A DNA stretch of 64,000 bases from an uncultured Tateyamaria sp. (GCA_947501275.1 CANMVD010000002.1:248001-312000), one strand, 5' to 3'; shown: positions 50,831-61,194, counted from the first letter of the stretch. The notes: generated from the letters alone by a model not told the origin. Made by a program: numbers and translations.

Positions 50831-51925
50831 TCAGGGAACAACAACGATGTTTCCGACATGCACCTTGTCGATAAACACCTGCTGCGCCGTGCGCAGTTCT
50901 GCCAACGGGTATGTCGCCGCCAATAGGGGTTTGATCTCCCCGGCCTCGATGTAACGCACCAGATCCTGAAAAATATGCGGCGGGATCACGGTCGATCCGG
51001 TGAATGTGAGATCTCTCAGATAGAGCGTGCGTAGATCAAGATCCACAATTGGCCCCGCAATCGCCCCGGAACACGTGTAGCGCCCACCCCGCGCCAACAC
51101 ATCCAGCACAGTGGGAAAATAAGGCCCGCCTACAATATCAGCGACAACCGTCACCGTGTCGCGGCCAATGGCGCCCATCAGGGCCGCGCCAAGGTTCTCA
51201 GGTGCACGGTCCAACAGCGCGTCTGCGCCCAAATCAGCCATCTGAGTATGTTTGGCCGCGGATGCCATGGCAACAACTGTCGCGCCCCGCCTTTTGGCCA
51301 GTTGGATCAGTGCCGATCCGACACCGCCGGAGGCACCCGTGACCAACACAACATCCCCTGCCCCCACATCGGCGCGCGACAACATGCCCTCGGCTGTGCT
51401 GGATGAACACGAGAACGTCGCCAGTTCCGCATCGCTTAGCGGGCTGTCGATGACGGCCACGTTGCGCCGGTCTGCTGTTGTGTATTCTGCAAAGCCACCG
51501 TCACGCTCACTGCCGAAATACCCTGTTTTGTCCCGGTTCATCGGGTCATCCCAGTCGCGCATCCAGCAATCGACCATGACGCGTTTTCCGATCAAGTCTG
51601 CGGGCGCATTGTCCCCGACCGTGACAACCCGGCCAACAGCATCCGCCCCCTGAATGCGCGGAAACGCAATTGGAGCACCACCCCATGCCGGATCATCTTC
51701 GCCAACTTCGCAGTATCCATCCCCCGTTGTCGCTTCACTGACCGCCTTCGAATACCAGCCCGAGCGTGTGTTGACGTCTGTGTTGTTTAACCCGCAAGCG
51801 CCGACCTTGATCAGCACATCGTCCGGACCAACCGCAGGCATCGGGCAGTCGGTCTGGAAATGCAGCGCATCCATATCCCCGTGTCGTGTCAGCACAACGG
51901 CCTTCATGGTTTCTGGCAAGGTCAT
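50831..51925 (-). CDS. Quinone oxidoreductase-like medium-chain dehydrogenase
   Basis: This 364-residue NAD(P)-dependent enzyme has the medium-chain dehydrogenase fold (MKAVVLTRHGDMDALHFQ, DDVLIKVGACGLNNTDVNTRSG, and VVLVTGASGGVGSALIQLAKRRGATVVAMAS). The catalytic zinc ligands of alcohol dehydrogenases are not in place; Asn replaces Cys in GLNNTD, as in quinone oxidoreductases. It contains an insert around SEATTGDGYCEVGEDDPAWGG. It appears monocistronic, 155 bases downstream of the divergently placed TRAP binding-protein start. Substrate unknown. Confidence 0.87.
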   Translation of the reverse strand: MTLPETMKAVVLTRHGDMDALHFQTDCPMPAVGPDDVLIKVGACGLNNTDVNTRSGWYSKAVSEATTGDGYCEVGEDDPAWGGAPIAFPRIQGADAVGRVVTVGDNAPADLIGKRVMVDCWMRDWDDPMNRDKTGYFGSERDGGFAEYTTADRRNVAVIDSPLSDAELATFSCSSSTAEGMLSRADVGAGDVVLVTGASGGVGSALIQLAKRRGATVVAMASAAKHTQMADLGADALLDRAPENLGAALMGAIGRDTVTVVADIVGGPYFPTVLDVLARGGRYTCSGAIAGPIVDLDLRTLYLRDLTFTGSTVIPPHIFQDLVRYIEAGEIKPLLAATYPLAELRTAQQVFIDKVHVGNIVVVP

Positions 51926-52444
51926 CTACACAACTCCGAAAACGCCACTCGCGTGTGGCAGAAAAAACGGGCACGGGCGCGGCCCTTGGCAAGTCTGTAC
52001 ATTACACAGCGTAGAAGGGAATTCTGTTTTGCGTTCCCCGACAAGGCCTTGGCCAGCGGCGACATTCGACACACCCTGACACTGCCACCTTGATTCCAGT
52101 GCGCGAAACAAAACTGCGCTGAACTTTGCTGGTGCGACAGGTTTGTTCGCGTGGACAAGGTGAGGTGTGTCAAGATCTCACCTCGCGCGCGTTAACACCT
52201 AACAGGTTGTTTTCAATTGCAATACACAGTGTCCTAATTACAAAATTTACAGGAATTACAGCGAACGGGAAACGCCTTTACAACAAAATCGTTAAGTTCC
52301 AGCGTTTTATTTCATTCTTTTCTGCATTGCGTATTATCCAGCCAACGGGAGGGGGACCCGTATCGCAGCTTCGCCGAAGAGGAGACGGTGCCGCGCGATC
52401 CACCCTTCATTGACGACAACCTGAACGACCTTGCGGAGGAACCC
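51926..52444. other. Long control region upstream of acs
   Basis: The 519 bases between the divergent dehydrogenase start and acs hold no credible gene. Positions 52190-52340 are AT-rich against the surroundings, which fits a promoter, but no -35/-10 pair is convincing. A 7-bp inverted repeat (AGGTGAG, CTCACCT; 52158-52183) lies within it. The last 100 bases before acs are GC-rich and form the leader. Acetate or cAMP-type regulation may act here, but no known operator could be fixed. Confidence 0.5.
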
Positions 52445-54397
52445 ATGTCCGACATCAAAACCTATGCCCCAAACGCGGATATGGTGGCCAACACCCACAT
52501 CAATGCGGCCAAATATGACGAGATGTATGCCGCATCTATTGCCGATCCCGAAACATTCTGGGGCGAACACGGCAAACGGATTGACTGGATCAAGCCCTAC
52601 TCCACGGTCAAGGACGTCTCTTACGCCTTCGGGGATGTCTCGATCAATTGGTACAGCGATGGCTCGCTGAACGTGTCCGCGAACTGCATTGATCGCCACC
52701 TCGCAACACGGGGCGATCAAACTGCTATCATTTGGGAACCGGATGACCCCAAGGACGCCGCGCTGCACATTACCTACAAGGAACTGCACGCCCAGACCTG
52801 CAAGATGGCCAACGTCCTGAAATCACTCGGCGTTGGCAAAGGTGACCGGGTTGTCATCTATATGCCGATGATACCGGAAGCGGCCTATGCAATGCTGGCA
52901 TGTGCCCGTATTGGCGCCATTCACTCGATTGTTTTTGCAGGCTTTTCCCCGGACGCCCTGGCGGCACGCGTGTCAGGCTGCGACGCCAAGGTTGTGATCA
53001 CTTCGGATGGTGCGCCGCGCGGTGGCCGTGTGACCAACCTCAAGGACAACGTCAATCAGGCGCTGATCAATGTCATGCACGACACGCATTGTCTGGTTGT
53101 CAAACGCACAGGCCAGCAAATCGCCTGGCGCGACGGAATGGACCACTGGCTGCACGAAGCAGCCGAGACTGTTCCCGATGACTGCCCCGCCGAGGAAATG
53201 AACGCCGAAGATCCGCTGTTCATTCTGTACACGTCCGGTTCGACCGGGCAGCCCAAGGGTGTGGTGCACACCACGGGCGGTTACATCGTTTATGCCGCTC
53301 TGACCCATGAAACGACGTTTGACTATCACGATGGGGACGTCTTTTGGTGCACGGCGGATGTGGGATGGGTCACGGGCCACAGCTATATCGTCTATGGCCC
53401 CCTCGCCAATGGCGCGACTACGGTCATGTTCGAAGGCGTACCCACCTACCCGGATGCGTCGCGTTTTTGGCAGGTGTGCGAAAAGCACAAAGTGGCGCAA
53501 TTCTACACCGCCCCAACCGCGATCCGCGCGCTGATGGCCCATGGCAATGGCCCGGTCGAAGGGCACGACCTGAGCAACCTGAAACTGCTTGGCACGGTGG
53601 GCGAGCCGATCAACCCTGAGGCGTGGAACTGGTACAACGATGTTGTCGGCGGCGGACGCTGCCCCATCGTGGACACGTGGTGGCAAACCGAAACGGGCGG
53701 ACACCTGATGACCCCCCTGCCCGGTGCCCACGCCACAAAACCCGGATCGGCGATGAAACCATTCTTTGGCATCAAGCCGGTTGTTCTTGAGCCTGCCAGC
53801 GGAGAGATCATCGAAGGCAACGGCGTTGAGGGTGTTCTTTGTATTGCAGACAGCTGGCCGGGCCAGATGCGCACGGTCTGGGGCGATCACGAACGGTTCG
53901 AGAAAACCTATTTCTCGGATTACAAAGGGTATTATTTCACTGGTGACGGGTGTCGGCGCGACGAAGACGGCGATTACTGGATCACTGGCCGCGTTGATGA
54001 CGTCATCAACGTATCCGGCCACCGCATGGGCACGGCCGAGGTGGAAAGTGCATTGGTCGCCCACGCGAAAGTCGCGGAAGCTGCCGTTGTCGGCTACCCC
54101 CATGATATCAAGGGGCAAGGCATCTATTGCTATGTTACTCTGATGAACGGCGAAGAACCCACCGAGGAATTGCGCAAGGAGTTGCGCACCTGGGTGCGCT
54201 CGGAGATCGGACCTATCGCGGCCCCTGACCTGATCCAATGGGCGCCCGGCCTGCCCAAGACCCGTTCCGGCAAGATCATGCGCCGCATTTTGCGCAAGAT
54301 CGCCGAGGATGACTTTGCCGCCTTGGGCGACACTTCGACCCTCGCGGATCCCTCTGTTGTGGATGATCTGATCGACAACCGCATGAACAAAGGGTGA
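52445..54397 (+). CDS. acs: Acetyl-CoA synthetase (AMP-forming)
   Basis: This 650-residue enzyme activates acetate with ATP to acetyl-AMP and then acetyl-CoA, releasing AMP and PPi. The adenylate-forming motifs are clear: [56 protein letters not shown] and the hinge. The C-terminal [14 protein letters not shown] contains the Lys that is reversibly acetylated in Acs. Length is normal. The start at 52445 follows GGAGG; 19 upstream codons in frame are not family-like. It overlaps the adenylate kinase gene by four bases, which couples their translation. Confidence 0.96.
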   Translation: MSDIKTYAPNADMVANTHINAAKYDEMYAASIADPETFWGEHGKRIDWIKPYSTVKDVSYAFGDVSINWYSDGSLNVSANCIDRHLATRGDQTAIIWEPDDPKDAALHITYKELHAQTCKMANVLKSLGVGKGDRVVIYMPMIPEAAYAMLACARIGAIHSIVFAGFSPDALAARVSGCDAKVVITSDGAPRGGRVTNLKDNVNQALINVMHDTHCLVVKRTGQQIAWRDGMDHWLHEAAETVPDDCPAEEMNAEDPLFILYTSGSTGQPKGVVHTTGGYIVYAALTHETTFDYHDGDVFWCTADVGWVTGHSYIVYGPLANGATTVMFEGVPTYPDASRFWQVCEKHKVAQFYTAPTAIRALMAHGNGPVEGHDLSNLKLLGTVGEPINPEAWNWYNDVVGGGRCPIVDTWWQTETGGHLMTPLPGAHATKPGSAMKPFFGIKPVVLEPASGEIIEGNGVEGVLCIADSWPGQMRTVWGDHERFEKTYFSDYKGYYFTGDGCRRDEDGDYWITGRVDDVINVSGHRMGTAEVESALVAHAKVAEAAVVGYPHDIKGQGIYCYVTLMNGEEPTEELRKELRTWVRSEIGPIAAPDLIQWAPGLPKTRSGKIMRRILRKIAEDDFAALGDTSTLADPSVVDDLIDNRMNKG

Positions 54398-55092
54398 CGC
54401 GCGTGGATGGCTCAAAGAAACCCGACACCGCACCCGTCCTGATCCTGCTTGGCCCCCCGGGGGCCGGCAAGGGCACACAAGCGCGCATGTTGCAGGACCG
54501 GTTCGGGCTGGTGCAATTGTCCACGGGCGACTTGCTGCGGGCTGCTGTCGCGGCAGGCACCGACGCCGGAAAAGCCGCCGATGCCGTGATGAAATCCGGC
54601 GGTCTGGTCAGCGACCAGATTGTCATCGACATATTGCGCGACCGCCTCGGCGAAGATGATTGCGCACAGGGTGTCATCCTAGATGGCTTTCCCCGCACTA
54701 CGGTGCAGGCCGAAGCACTGGACGTGCTTTTGTCAGAGAGCGGCCAGCGCATCGACGCAGCCATCAGCCTGGAAGTCGACGACGACGCCATGGTCGAGCG
54801 CGTTTCCGGGCGCTACACCTGCGGGTGCTGTGGCGAGGGGTATCACGACAGCTTCAAACGGCCCACGGCAGATGGCACCTGTGACAAATGCGGCGGTCAG
54901 GACATGAAGCGCCGCGCAGATGACACGGTCGAAGCTGTGGCGACCCGTCTTGCCGCATATCATGACCAGACGGCCCCGTTGATCACCTACTATGACGCCA
55001 ACGACGCCTTGCAACGTGTCAACGCGATGGGGGCCATCGACGAAATCGCAACCGTTCTGGGGCGCATCGTGCAGCGTATGGAGGCCGCCTGA
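54394..55092 (+). CDS. adk: Adenylate kinase, zinc-type lid, coupled to acs
   Basis: This 232-residue kinase interconverts AMP, ADP and ATP. The P-loop is [16 protein letters not shown], the AMP site includes [11 protein letters not shown] and [15 protein letters not shown], and the lid holds Cys pairs ([12 protein letters not shown] and GTCDKCGGQ) that probably bind zinc. The GTG start at 54394 overlaps the acs stop as GTGA; another GTG at 54403 is possible. An N-terminal extension (about 15 residues) precedes the usual start, so this is probably a second copy distinct from the ribosomal-operon adk. It is well placed to recycle the AMP made by Acs. Confidence 0.93.
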   Translation: MTRVDGSKKPDTAPVLILLGPPGAGKGTQARMLQDRFGLVQLSTGDLLRAAVAAGTDAGKAADAVMKSGGLVSDQIVIDILRDRLGEDDCAQGVILDGFPRTTVQAEALDVLLSESGQRIDAAISLEVDDDAMVERVSGRYTCGCCGEGYHDSFKRPTADGTCDKCGGQDMKRRADDTVEAVATRLAAYHDQTAPLITYYDANDALQRVNAMGAIDEIATVLGRIVQRMEAA

Positions 55093-55185
55093 GAACGGGC
55101 CGCCTTACCTGCAAATCGCGCCAATGCCGCAACGTATCGCGCCAGCACGCTGGCAAATGCCGCGCGGATTGCGCATCTATGCGCC

Positions 55186-56190
55186 ATGGCTGCAGACCAC
55201 CCCCTCCGCTACAAGATCGCCAGCACAACTGAACAGTTGTGTGGCCTGTTGGGCATTGATCCGGTTGCCGTCCTGCGCCGGATGCAGTTCCCCGAAGATT
55301 ACCTGAAAACCGAGGGGCGTGGCGTCACGCCTCAGGAGTTTTTTGCCGGCTGGCAGGCGATTGTTGCGGAAACCGGGCGCGATGACACGCCATTGATGCT
55401 TGGGCAGGCCTATGCGCGTGGGCCATTCAACCCGGCTTTCTTTGCGTTCACGTGCTCCCCGACTGTCGCAGTTGGATTGGCGCGTCTGGCCTTGTTCAAG
55501 CCATTGACAGGCCCGCTGCACCTGTCCTTGCGCCGGGACGAGATGCGCAACCTGCACCTGACGAAATCCGCCAATGTGCCCGGCCTTGCCCTACCCGCCT
55601 CTTTCGCCGCGACCGAGCTTGTGTTTCTCATCGAGGCGATCCGCACCTGCACAGCGCACAAGGTGGTTCCGCTGAATGCAACAATCACCGGGCCTGTCGC
55701 GTGCCTGCCCGAAATCGAAGCCTTTCTGGGGTGCAAGGTGGACATCGCGCTTCGCTCTGGCCTGACCTTGGAGGCGGCGGACGCGGATCGCGTCCTTCTT
55801 TCGCGCAACGCGGATTACTGGGCGCAAATCGAACCCAGTTTTCGCCGTCAAATGGTGTTGCAAAGGGAAGGGTCGACACTCACCGCGCGTGTCGGTGCCG
55901 TGTTGCGTGACATGTTACCGGCGGGCGAGGCCAGCGTACATGCTGCTGCCGAGCGTTTGCGACTGAGCGCGCGCACTCTGCAACGCTATCTCAAAGAAGA
56001 AGGCACAACCTTTCAATCCGAACTGGATCGCACCCGAGAAGCCTTGGCGCGCCAATACCTCACCTCAACGGATCTGAATGTAGAAGAAATCAGTTTTCTT
56101 CTGGCCTACCGCGATCCCAATTCGTTTTACCGAGCCTTTCAAGCGTGGACAGGGCAAACCCCACGCGCATTGCGCAGTAGCGCCACCTAG
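55186..56190 (+). CDS. AraC-family transcriptional regulator with OruR-like N-terminal domain
   Basis: This 334-residue regulator has an AraC helix-turn-helix pair near its C-terminus (SVHAAAERLRLSARTLQRYLKE and NVEEISFLLAYRDPNSFYRAF, then QAWTGQTPRALR). The N-terminal 200 residues resemble the arabinose-binding-domain-like region of OruR/ArgR-type regulators. It is convergent with the FAD monooxygenase gene, overlapping its end by four bases. It may control the monooxygenase/racemase pair, but the promoter it would act on is over 2 kb away. Confidence 0.88.
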   Translation: MAADHPLRYKIASTTEQLCGLLGIDPVAVLRRMQFPEDYLKTEGRGVTPQEFFAGWQAIVAETGRDDTPLMLGQAYARGPFNPAFFAFTCSPTVAVGLARLALFKPLTGPLHLSLRRDEMRNLHLTKSANVPGLALPASFAATELVFLIEAIRTCTAHKVVPLNATITGPVACLPEIEAFLGCKVDIALRSGLTLEAADADRVLLSRNADYWAQIEPSFRRQMVLQREGSTLTARVGAVLRDMLPAGEASVHAAAERLRLSARTLQRYLKEEGTTFQSELDRTREALARQYLTSTDLNVEEISFLLAYRDPNSFYRAFQAWTGQTPRALRSSAT

Positions 56191-57377
56191 GCAACAACCT
56201 TGGTCGCGTCATAGCGATAGACCCAATCCTGACGGCGATGAATGAGTTCTGGGAACAACCGCGCACCAACGGCCATGGGTCCGTAGACAGCCAGCTTGCG
56301 CAACGGGCCCGCATGGTGAAACAGCCGTGCATTTGCGGCAGATCCCGCCTGAATCCGCGCGGTACGCGGCTGACGCAGTTCAAAATACCGCGCAAATGCG
56401 GCCTCGGGCGTTGTCTGGTTTGCCAATGTCGCGGCGAGAACCCACCCATCCTCAAGCGCCTGCACCGCCCCCTGTGCCATGGAGGGCATCATTGGGTGGG
56501 CCGCGTCGCCCAGCAACGCAACGCGTCCGTCGTGCCAACGTGACAATGGCGCGCGATCAAACAGCGCCCAACGGTTAACGACTTGTGCGTGTTCAATCAC
56601 TGACGTGATGGGCAGGCTCCACCCCTCATATGCGCGCGCCAATTCATCCCTGTCACCAGTGATCCGCCACCCCTCCGGCCCAGGATCCGGCTGTTCGACC
56701 ATGCCCACAAAATTCACCAATGTGCCTGCACGCAGTCGCGTGGTGATGGCGTGGCGTTTGTCGCCCGCCCAGATGCATGCCGTTGGCGGCGGGACAGTGT
56801 TTCCAAGCAGATCAACTGGCACCACAGCCCGCCATGCGACATTTCCGGTAAAGCGTGGCTGGTCCGCACCCAGCATCTGAGATCGGACTACCGAATGCAG
56901 ACCGTCTGCGCCAACGCCAATGTTTCCAGATACTTGCGCACCATTCTTCAGGTCAAACTTGACCCCGTCGTTGGCAAGCTCATAGCCCACGACTTCTGCA
57001 TTCGTGCGGATCGCATCCGGTGCCAGATCAGAAAGCCGCTGCCGCAAGGCCTCCACCAGATCAGCGCGATGGATGTGCATGTAGGGTGCGCCCCACCGGC
57101 GCGCAGCGTACCCGCGCATCGGCAAATGAAACACCCGCGCGCCGCTGTGCCCGAGGCGCATTTCGATTGCTTCAGGCTCAAACTGTTGCGCCGCCAGCAA
57201 AGGCGCCACACCCATGGCATCCAGCACGCGCCACCCGTTAGGCGAGATCTGCAATCCCGCCCCTACTTCCGTCAGGGCTTCGGCCTGTTCCAACACCTCA
57301 ACCGACCAGCCACGCAAAGCCAGCGCAATAGCTGCCCCTAGACCGGCGATGCCAGCACCCGCAATCAGGGCTTTCAT
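56187..57377 (-). CDS. FAD-dependent aromatic monooxygenase (salicylate hydroxylase-like)
   Basis: This 396-residue flavoprotein monooxygenase has the FAD motif MKALIAGAGIAGLGAAIALALRGW, the NAD(P)H-side DG motif (NIGVGADGLHSVVRSQ) and the second FAD motif RVALLGDAAHPMMPSMAQGAVQALEDG. It is of the group A type that hydroxylates aromatic acids such as salicylate or hydroxybenzoates. The start overlaps the upstream racemase-like gene by ATGA. The substrate cannot be read; coupling to a CoA-ester epimerase or transferase gene is unusual for simple aromatic hydroxylation. Confidence 0.9.
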   Translation of the reverse strand: MKALIAGAGIAGLGAAIALALRGWSVEVLEQAEALTEVGAGLQISPNGWRVLDAMGVAPLLAAQQFEPEAIEMRLGHSGARVFHLPMRGYAARRWGAPYMHIHRADLVEALRQRLSDLAPDAIRTNAEVVGYELANDGVKFDLKNGAQVSGNIGVGADGLHSVVRSQMLGADQPRFTGNVAWRAVVPVDLLGNTVPPPTACIWAGDKRHAITTRLRAGTLVNFVGMVEQPDPGPEGWRITGDRDELARAYEGWSLPITSVIEHAQVVNRWALFDRAPLSRWHDGRVALLGDAAHPMMPSMAQGAVQALEDGWVLAATLANQTTPEAAFARYFELRQPRTARIQAGSAANARLFHHAGPLRKLAVYGPMAVGARLFPELIHRRQDWVYRYDATKVVA

Positions 57378-58492
57378 GTGATCACCCCGTTGTCACGCAT
57401 TACCGCAATTGCGTCCGCGTCATAACCAAGCTCATGCAGGATCGCGTCGGTGTCCTGCCCCGCTGCTCCGGGGACGGCGACAGCACGTGGCGTACTGCGC
57501 GAAAAGCGCGGCGCCGGCGCTGATTGCAGGACGCCACCGGGGCGGACATAGGTTGCACGTTCCGACAAATGCGGATGATCACGGGCTTCTGCAAGGCTCA
57601 GCACAGGAGCCACACAGGCATCCGTGCCTGCGAATATGGTGGCCCATGTGTCCCGCGACTTTGATGCAAAAACTTCGGCAAACCGCTTGTGCAAAACAGG
57701 CCATCCGGATTGATCCGCCTGCGTGGGCAAATCGGCTTCTTGCAGGCCCAAACCCATGAGAAGCTGGGCATAAAACTGGGGCTCGAGCGCACCGACAGCG
57801 ACATCGCGCCCATCTGCGCAGCGATAACAGCGGTAGTACGGCGCGCCGCCATCCAGCCAATTGGCGGATCGTTCACCGCGCCACACGCCTTGCGCCATCC
57901 AGCCGTGGATCAGGCCCATCATCGCGGGCACTCCGTCAATCATTGCAGCATCCACCACCTGACCCTTACCGGATATGCCACGCTCAAAAACAGCCGACAA
58001 AATGCCGAACAGCAAAAACATCGTGCCCCCGCCGTAGTCTGCGACAAGGTTCAAAGGCGGCTGCGGCAGGCCGTCTGCGGTGCCCAACATATCCAAAACG
58101 CCGGTTGTCGCGAGATAGGTCAAGTCGTGGCCTGCTGTTTGCGCAAGTGGCCCGGTTTGCCCCCATCCGGTCATCCGCGCATAGATCAATGTTTCCGGGC
58201 AGGTGTCCGGGCCAAGACCCAGCCGCTCCATGACCCCGGGGCGGAATCCTTCGATCAGCACATCGCTGCGTGCAATCACCGCGTGGGCCAATTCAAGCCC
58301 CTGATCTGACTTGAGATTCAACGCAAGCGATGCCTTGCCCCGTCGGTTGACGTCATGCGGGTCGAAAGGGGCGGAAGCGCGATCAATCACAGTGACCTTC
58401 GCGCCCATGTCCGACAGCAATTGTCCTGCCAATGGGGCTGGCCCCAACCCCGCGAACTCAACGACCTTCAGTGTGGCGAGTGGCCCGACCAT
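57374..58492 (-). CDS. Family III CoA-transferase fold, alpha-methylacyl-CoA racemase-like
   Basis: This 372-residue protein belongs to the CaiB/BaiF family. VVEFAGLGPAPLAGQLLSDMGAKV is the family N-terminus. The racemase catalytic pair is visible: His in GHDLTYLATTGVLDMLG and Asp in PPLNLVADYGGGTMFL, as in alpha-methylacyl-CoA racemase. It may therefore epimerise a 2-methylacyl-CoA. The start at 58492 (MVGPLATLKVVEFAG) was chosen over the 95-codon upstream extension, which has no family similarity. It is first in a two-gene operon with the monooxygenase gene. Confidence 0.88.
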   Translation of the reverse strand: MVGPLATLKVVEFAGLGPAPLAGQLLSDMGAKVTVIDRASAPFDPHDVNRRGKASLALNLKSDQGLELAHAVIARSDVLIEGFRPGVMERLGLGPDTCPETLIYARMTGWGQTGPLAQTAGHDLTYLATTGVLDMLGTADGLPQPPLNLVADYGGGTMFLLFGILSAVFERGISGKGQVVDAAMIDGVPAMMGLIHGWMAQGVWRGERSANWLDGGAPYYRCYRCADGRDVAVGALEPQFYAQLLMGLGLQEADLPTQADQSGWPVLHKRFAEVFASKSRDTWATIFAGTDACVAPVLSLAEARDHPHLSERATYVRPGGVLQSAPAPRFSRSTPRAVAVPGAAGQDTDAILHELGYDADAIAVMRDNGVIT

Positions 58493-58814
58493 CGTGTTGC
58501 CCCATCCATTTGTCTTGGCGCGATAGGACACGAGCGCAAGACCTGGTGCAAGACCCGGACCACACCGTGACAACAGTGCAAAGGTTGGTTTTGACAACGC
58601 AGTTGTAGCTATGATCGCGCTGCTGCCGGATGGACAAATACCGTGCGCCTGCGCTGGCCGGCATTTTGAAACGCACTGACCTTGTCTTGTGTTTTGATAT
58701 TGAGCAGTCGACCACACACGCGCAAGACCGGAAGGCAGAACCGATCGGGATGCGCGACCTGACCAATTGAGCGGCACAAACTCGAATGCTCGGTTTGATC
58801 ACCACATCCAGGCA
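58493..58814. other. Intergenic region between racemase-like and GGDEF-EAL genes
   Basis: About 320 bases hold no gene. The region must contain the promoter of the racemase/monooxygenase pair and the 3' end of the GGDEF-EAL message, but I see no clear terminator or conserved operator. An open minus-strand frame continues through part of it without family similarity. Confidence 0.5.
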
Positions 58815-60926
58815 CTAGGCTTGCTGCTGACACATTCCATTTTTTGCCAACAATGCCGCGAATTCAATGGCAGGCATTGGTCGCTGTAGCGTGTAGCCTT
58901 GCAAAGCGTCGCAATCCAAATCGCGGATGGCGGCCAGTTGGATGCCGGTTTCCAACCCTTCGACGGTAATCGCAGCGCCTTCAAGGCGCGCAATCTTCGC
59001 CAAGGAGCGCAGTGTGAGCAACTGGCTTGGCTTGGTCGTCAGCGGCTCAACCAGGCTGCGGTCAATTTTCACCCCATCCGGTTTGACAACCTGCATGGCC
59101 GCAATGGAAGAGTGGCCAGACCCGAAGTCATCGAGTTCGATCCTGATACCCATGTCGCGCAAGGCATCCAGCTTGAACGCCAGCTGTGTATCGATCCTGT
59201 CCAGAAAAGCAGTTTCCAGAAGCTCAAACGTAATCAAATGATGGTTTTGCAGTACGTCCCGTGTCTGTTCGACAAGCGAATCCGCGTCCAATCGCGCCTT
59301 GGAGATGTTCACCGAGATTCGCGGATAAAGCAGACCCTGAGCAGCCCACTCGTCTTGTGTTTGGGTCACATAGCGCAACACATGCTCATCTATATCGGGC
59401 AGCAGATCAGCTTCAATTGCCTGTGGCAGAAACTTGTCAGGCGTCAGTAGGCCCTTGTCCGGGCAACGCCAGCGCACAAGAGCTTCGGCCCCCACAACCT
59501 CTAGAGTATGCGCGTCATATTGCGGCTGGAAGTAGCAAATGATTTGGCCATTCGCCATGGCATCAATCAAGTCCTGACGCGCGTTTTCGAACTGGCAAAA
59601 AGCCGCCTCCATTTCGCGCGAATAGGCCCGAAAGCAAGAGCGCCCCGCGTATTTCGCTGCATAAAGTGCGGTGTCCGCATTCACAAAAATCTCAGACGTG
59701 TTGACGGGCGGACCTTGCCCTACAGCATAGCCAATACTCGCGCCAATTGTGCAATCATTGCCCTCAAAACGCGCAGGTTCACTGAGCGACCGGATCATCG
59801 CTTCGCATATACGCTCCAGTTCCTGATCCGAGGGTCGGGTTTCGAATACAACAGTGAATTCGTCCCCTCCGACACGGAATACATCTGCGGTATCTTCGCA
59901 TAAATCCATCAACTTGCGCGCAACAACTGCAAGCACATGGTCACCGGCCGCATGACCCAAAGTGTCATTTACCCGCTTGAAATGGTCCAGATCAATATGC
60001 ATCACCACGTATGCATCTGTGCGGCCAAGACGGTTGAACAAATCCAGCGTCATCTCGTTCAATTTGCGCCGGTTCCCGAGGCCAGTCAGCGCATCATGGC
60101 GCGAGTCGTGTTCAAGTTGGCGACGCGCCAACTCAAGTTCTTGCGTGCGAAAATAGTCCTCGGAAACGTCGATGTTGACGCCGATCAATTTGCTTTCGGC
60201 ATTTGGTCGCGCAACGCTTCGGGCCAAACTGCGCACATGGCGGATGGAGCCGTCAGGGCGCACGATCCTGAAGTCACAATTGATATCGCTTTCGCTTTTC
60301 CGGCAGGCTTCGGTATGGGCCACCGTTTTGGCAAGATCGTCCGGGTGAATATACGTTTCCCAGAGGTCTTCAGAGCGCACATTCTGGCCATCCGTGATAC
60401 CATAGATCTCCAGCAATTTGTCGTCCCAATGCACCTGAGAGGTGCAAGGATCGAACTCCCAGATGCCCATGCCCGACGCTGCGATGGCAAGCTGCAATTT
60501 GCCCGTCAATTCGCGCAAGTCGTTCTCACGCGCCTTGACATGAGTGACGTCTGTGTCGGTCCCGACGATCTTGAGTGGGCGCCCCTCATCATCAGTCGCC
60601 ATGACACTCGCGCGACACAGTATCCAGACCCAATGCCCCTCTTTGTGACGGTGACGGTATTGGATCACGATGCTTTTGGAGTTTCCTTCGACCTGACCGC
60701 GAAACACGGCTTTCAGTTTCTCACGGTCATCGGGGTGAACGGAATTCAGCCATTCATCGTTGGGCACATTGATCTGCTCAGCCCTGTCCACGCCGCGCAT
60801 TTGTCGCCATGCGTCAGACACAGTGAACGTGTTTGATACCGTGTCATAATCCCACACGCCTAGATCGATATGCTCCATCACATACCGCAACTTGGGATCA
60901 TCGATGGAAGGGTCGTGATGTAACAC
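58815..60926 (-). CDS. PAS-PAS-GGDEF-EAL cyclic-di-GMP turnover protein
   Basis: This 703-residue protein has two PAS domains (about residues 12-132 and 145-258), each with the PAC-type ending, then GGDEF (residues 353-357 in FRVGGDEFTVVF) and EAL domains (481-483 in GAEALVRW). Both active sites look intact. The EAL domain keeps SVNISKARL, ELLETAF, LDDFGSGHSS, GVKIDRSL and TVEGLET. The Arg of the inhibitory I-site (RxxD before GGDEF) is replaced by Asp, so product inhibition is probably lost. No membrane helix is visible, so it senses a cytoplasmic signal. The start is a GTG at 60926 with no good ribosome site; an ATG at 60878 is an alternative. It appears monocistronic. Confidence 0.93.
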   Translation of the reverse strand: MLHHDPSIDDPKLRYVMEHIDLGVWDYDTVSNTFTVSDAWRQMRGVDRAEQINVPNDEWLNSVHPDDREKLKAVFRGQVEGNSKSIVIQYRHRHKEGHWVWILCRASVMATDDEGRPLKIVGTDTDVTHVKARENDLRELTGKLQLAIAASGMGIWEFDPCTSQVHWDDKLLEIYGITDGQNVRSEDLWETYIHPDDLAKTVAHTEACRKSESDINCDFRIVRPDGSIRHVRSLARSVARPNAESKLIGVNIDVSEDYFRTQELELARRQLEHDSRHDALTGLGNRRKLNEMTLDLFNRLGRTDAYVVMHIDLDHFKRVNDTLGHAAGDHVLAVVARKLMDLCEDTADVFRVGGDEFTVVFETRPSDQELERICEAMIRSLSEPARFEGNDCTIGASIGYAVGQGPPVNTSEIFVNADTALYAAKYAGRSCFRAYSREMEAAFCQFENARQDLIDAMANGQIICYFQPQYDAHTLEVVGAEALVRWRCPDKGLLTPDKFLPQAIEADLLPDIDEHVLRYVTQTQDEWAAQGLLYPRISVNISKARLDADSLVEQTRDVLQNHHLITFELLETAFLDRIDTQLAFKLDALRDMGIRIELDDFGSGHSSIAAMQVVKPDGVKIDRSLVEPLTTKPSQLLTLRSLAKIARLEGAAITVEGLETGIQLAAIRDLDCDALQGYTLQRPMPAIEFAALLAKNGMCQQQA

Positions 60927-61132
60927 TCAGGGCCGTCCGCGTATCCAGCGCATTGTTTCGCTCGGACCCTAGTTCAACAGTGTTACCAAACTCTCTCGCC
61001 GCGCAGCTATTTTGACGAATTCAGAACCACAGCACCGATCGGACAACAGGGCAAGGCAACCCGTGTTGCGGCGTCGCCGCCAATCCACCGTGGCATCAAG
61101 GCATGTACGAAAAAGGAGTAACGCCCCCCGAC

Positions 61133-61166
61133 AAGGAAACGCGCCGCCCATTTGCTGGGCGACGCG
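61133..61166 (-). terminator. Intrinsic terminator after the RTX/LamG gene
   Basis: On the minus strand CGCGTCGCCCA pairs with TGGGCGGCGCG (11 bp with one T-G wobble, five-base loop) and is followed by TTTCCTT. It lies 28 bases after the stop at 61195. Confidence 0.75.
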
Positions 61167-61194
61167 TGATACACTAAGGTTGTTTTCAGCCGGT

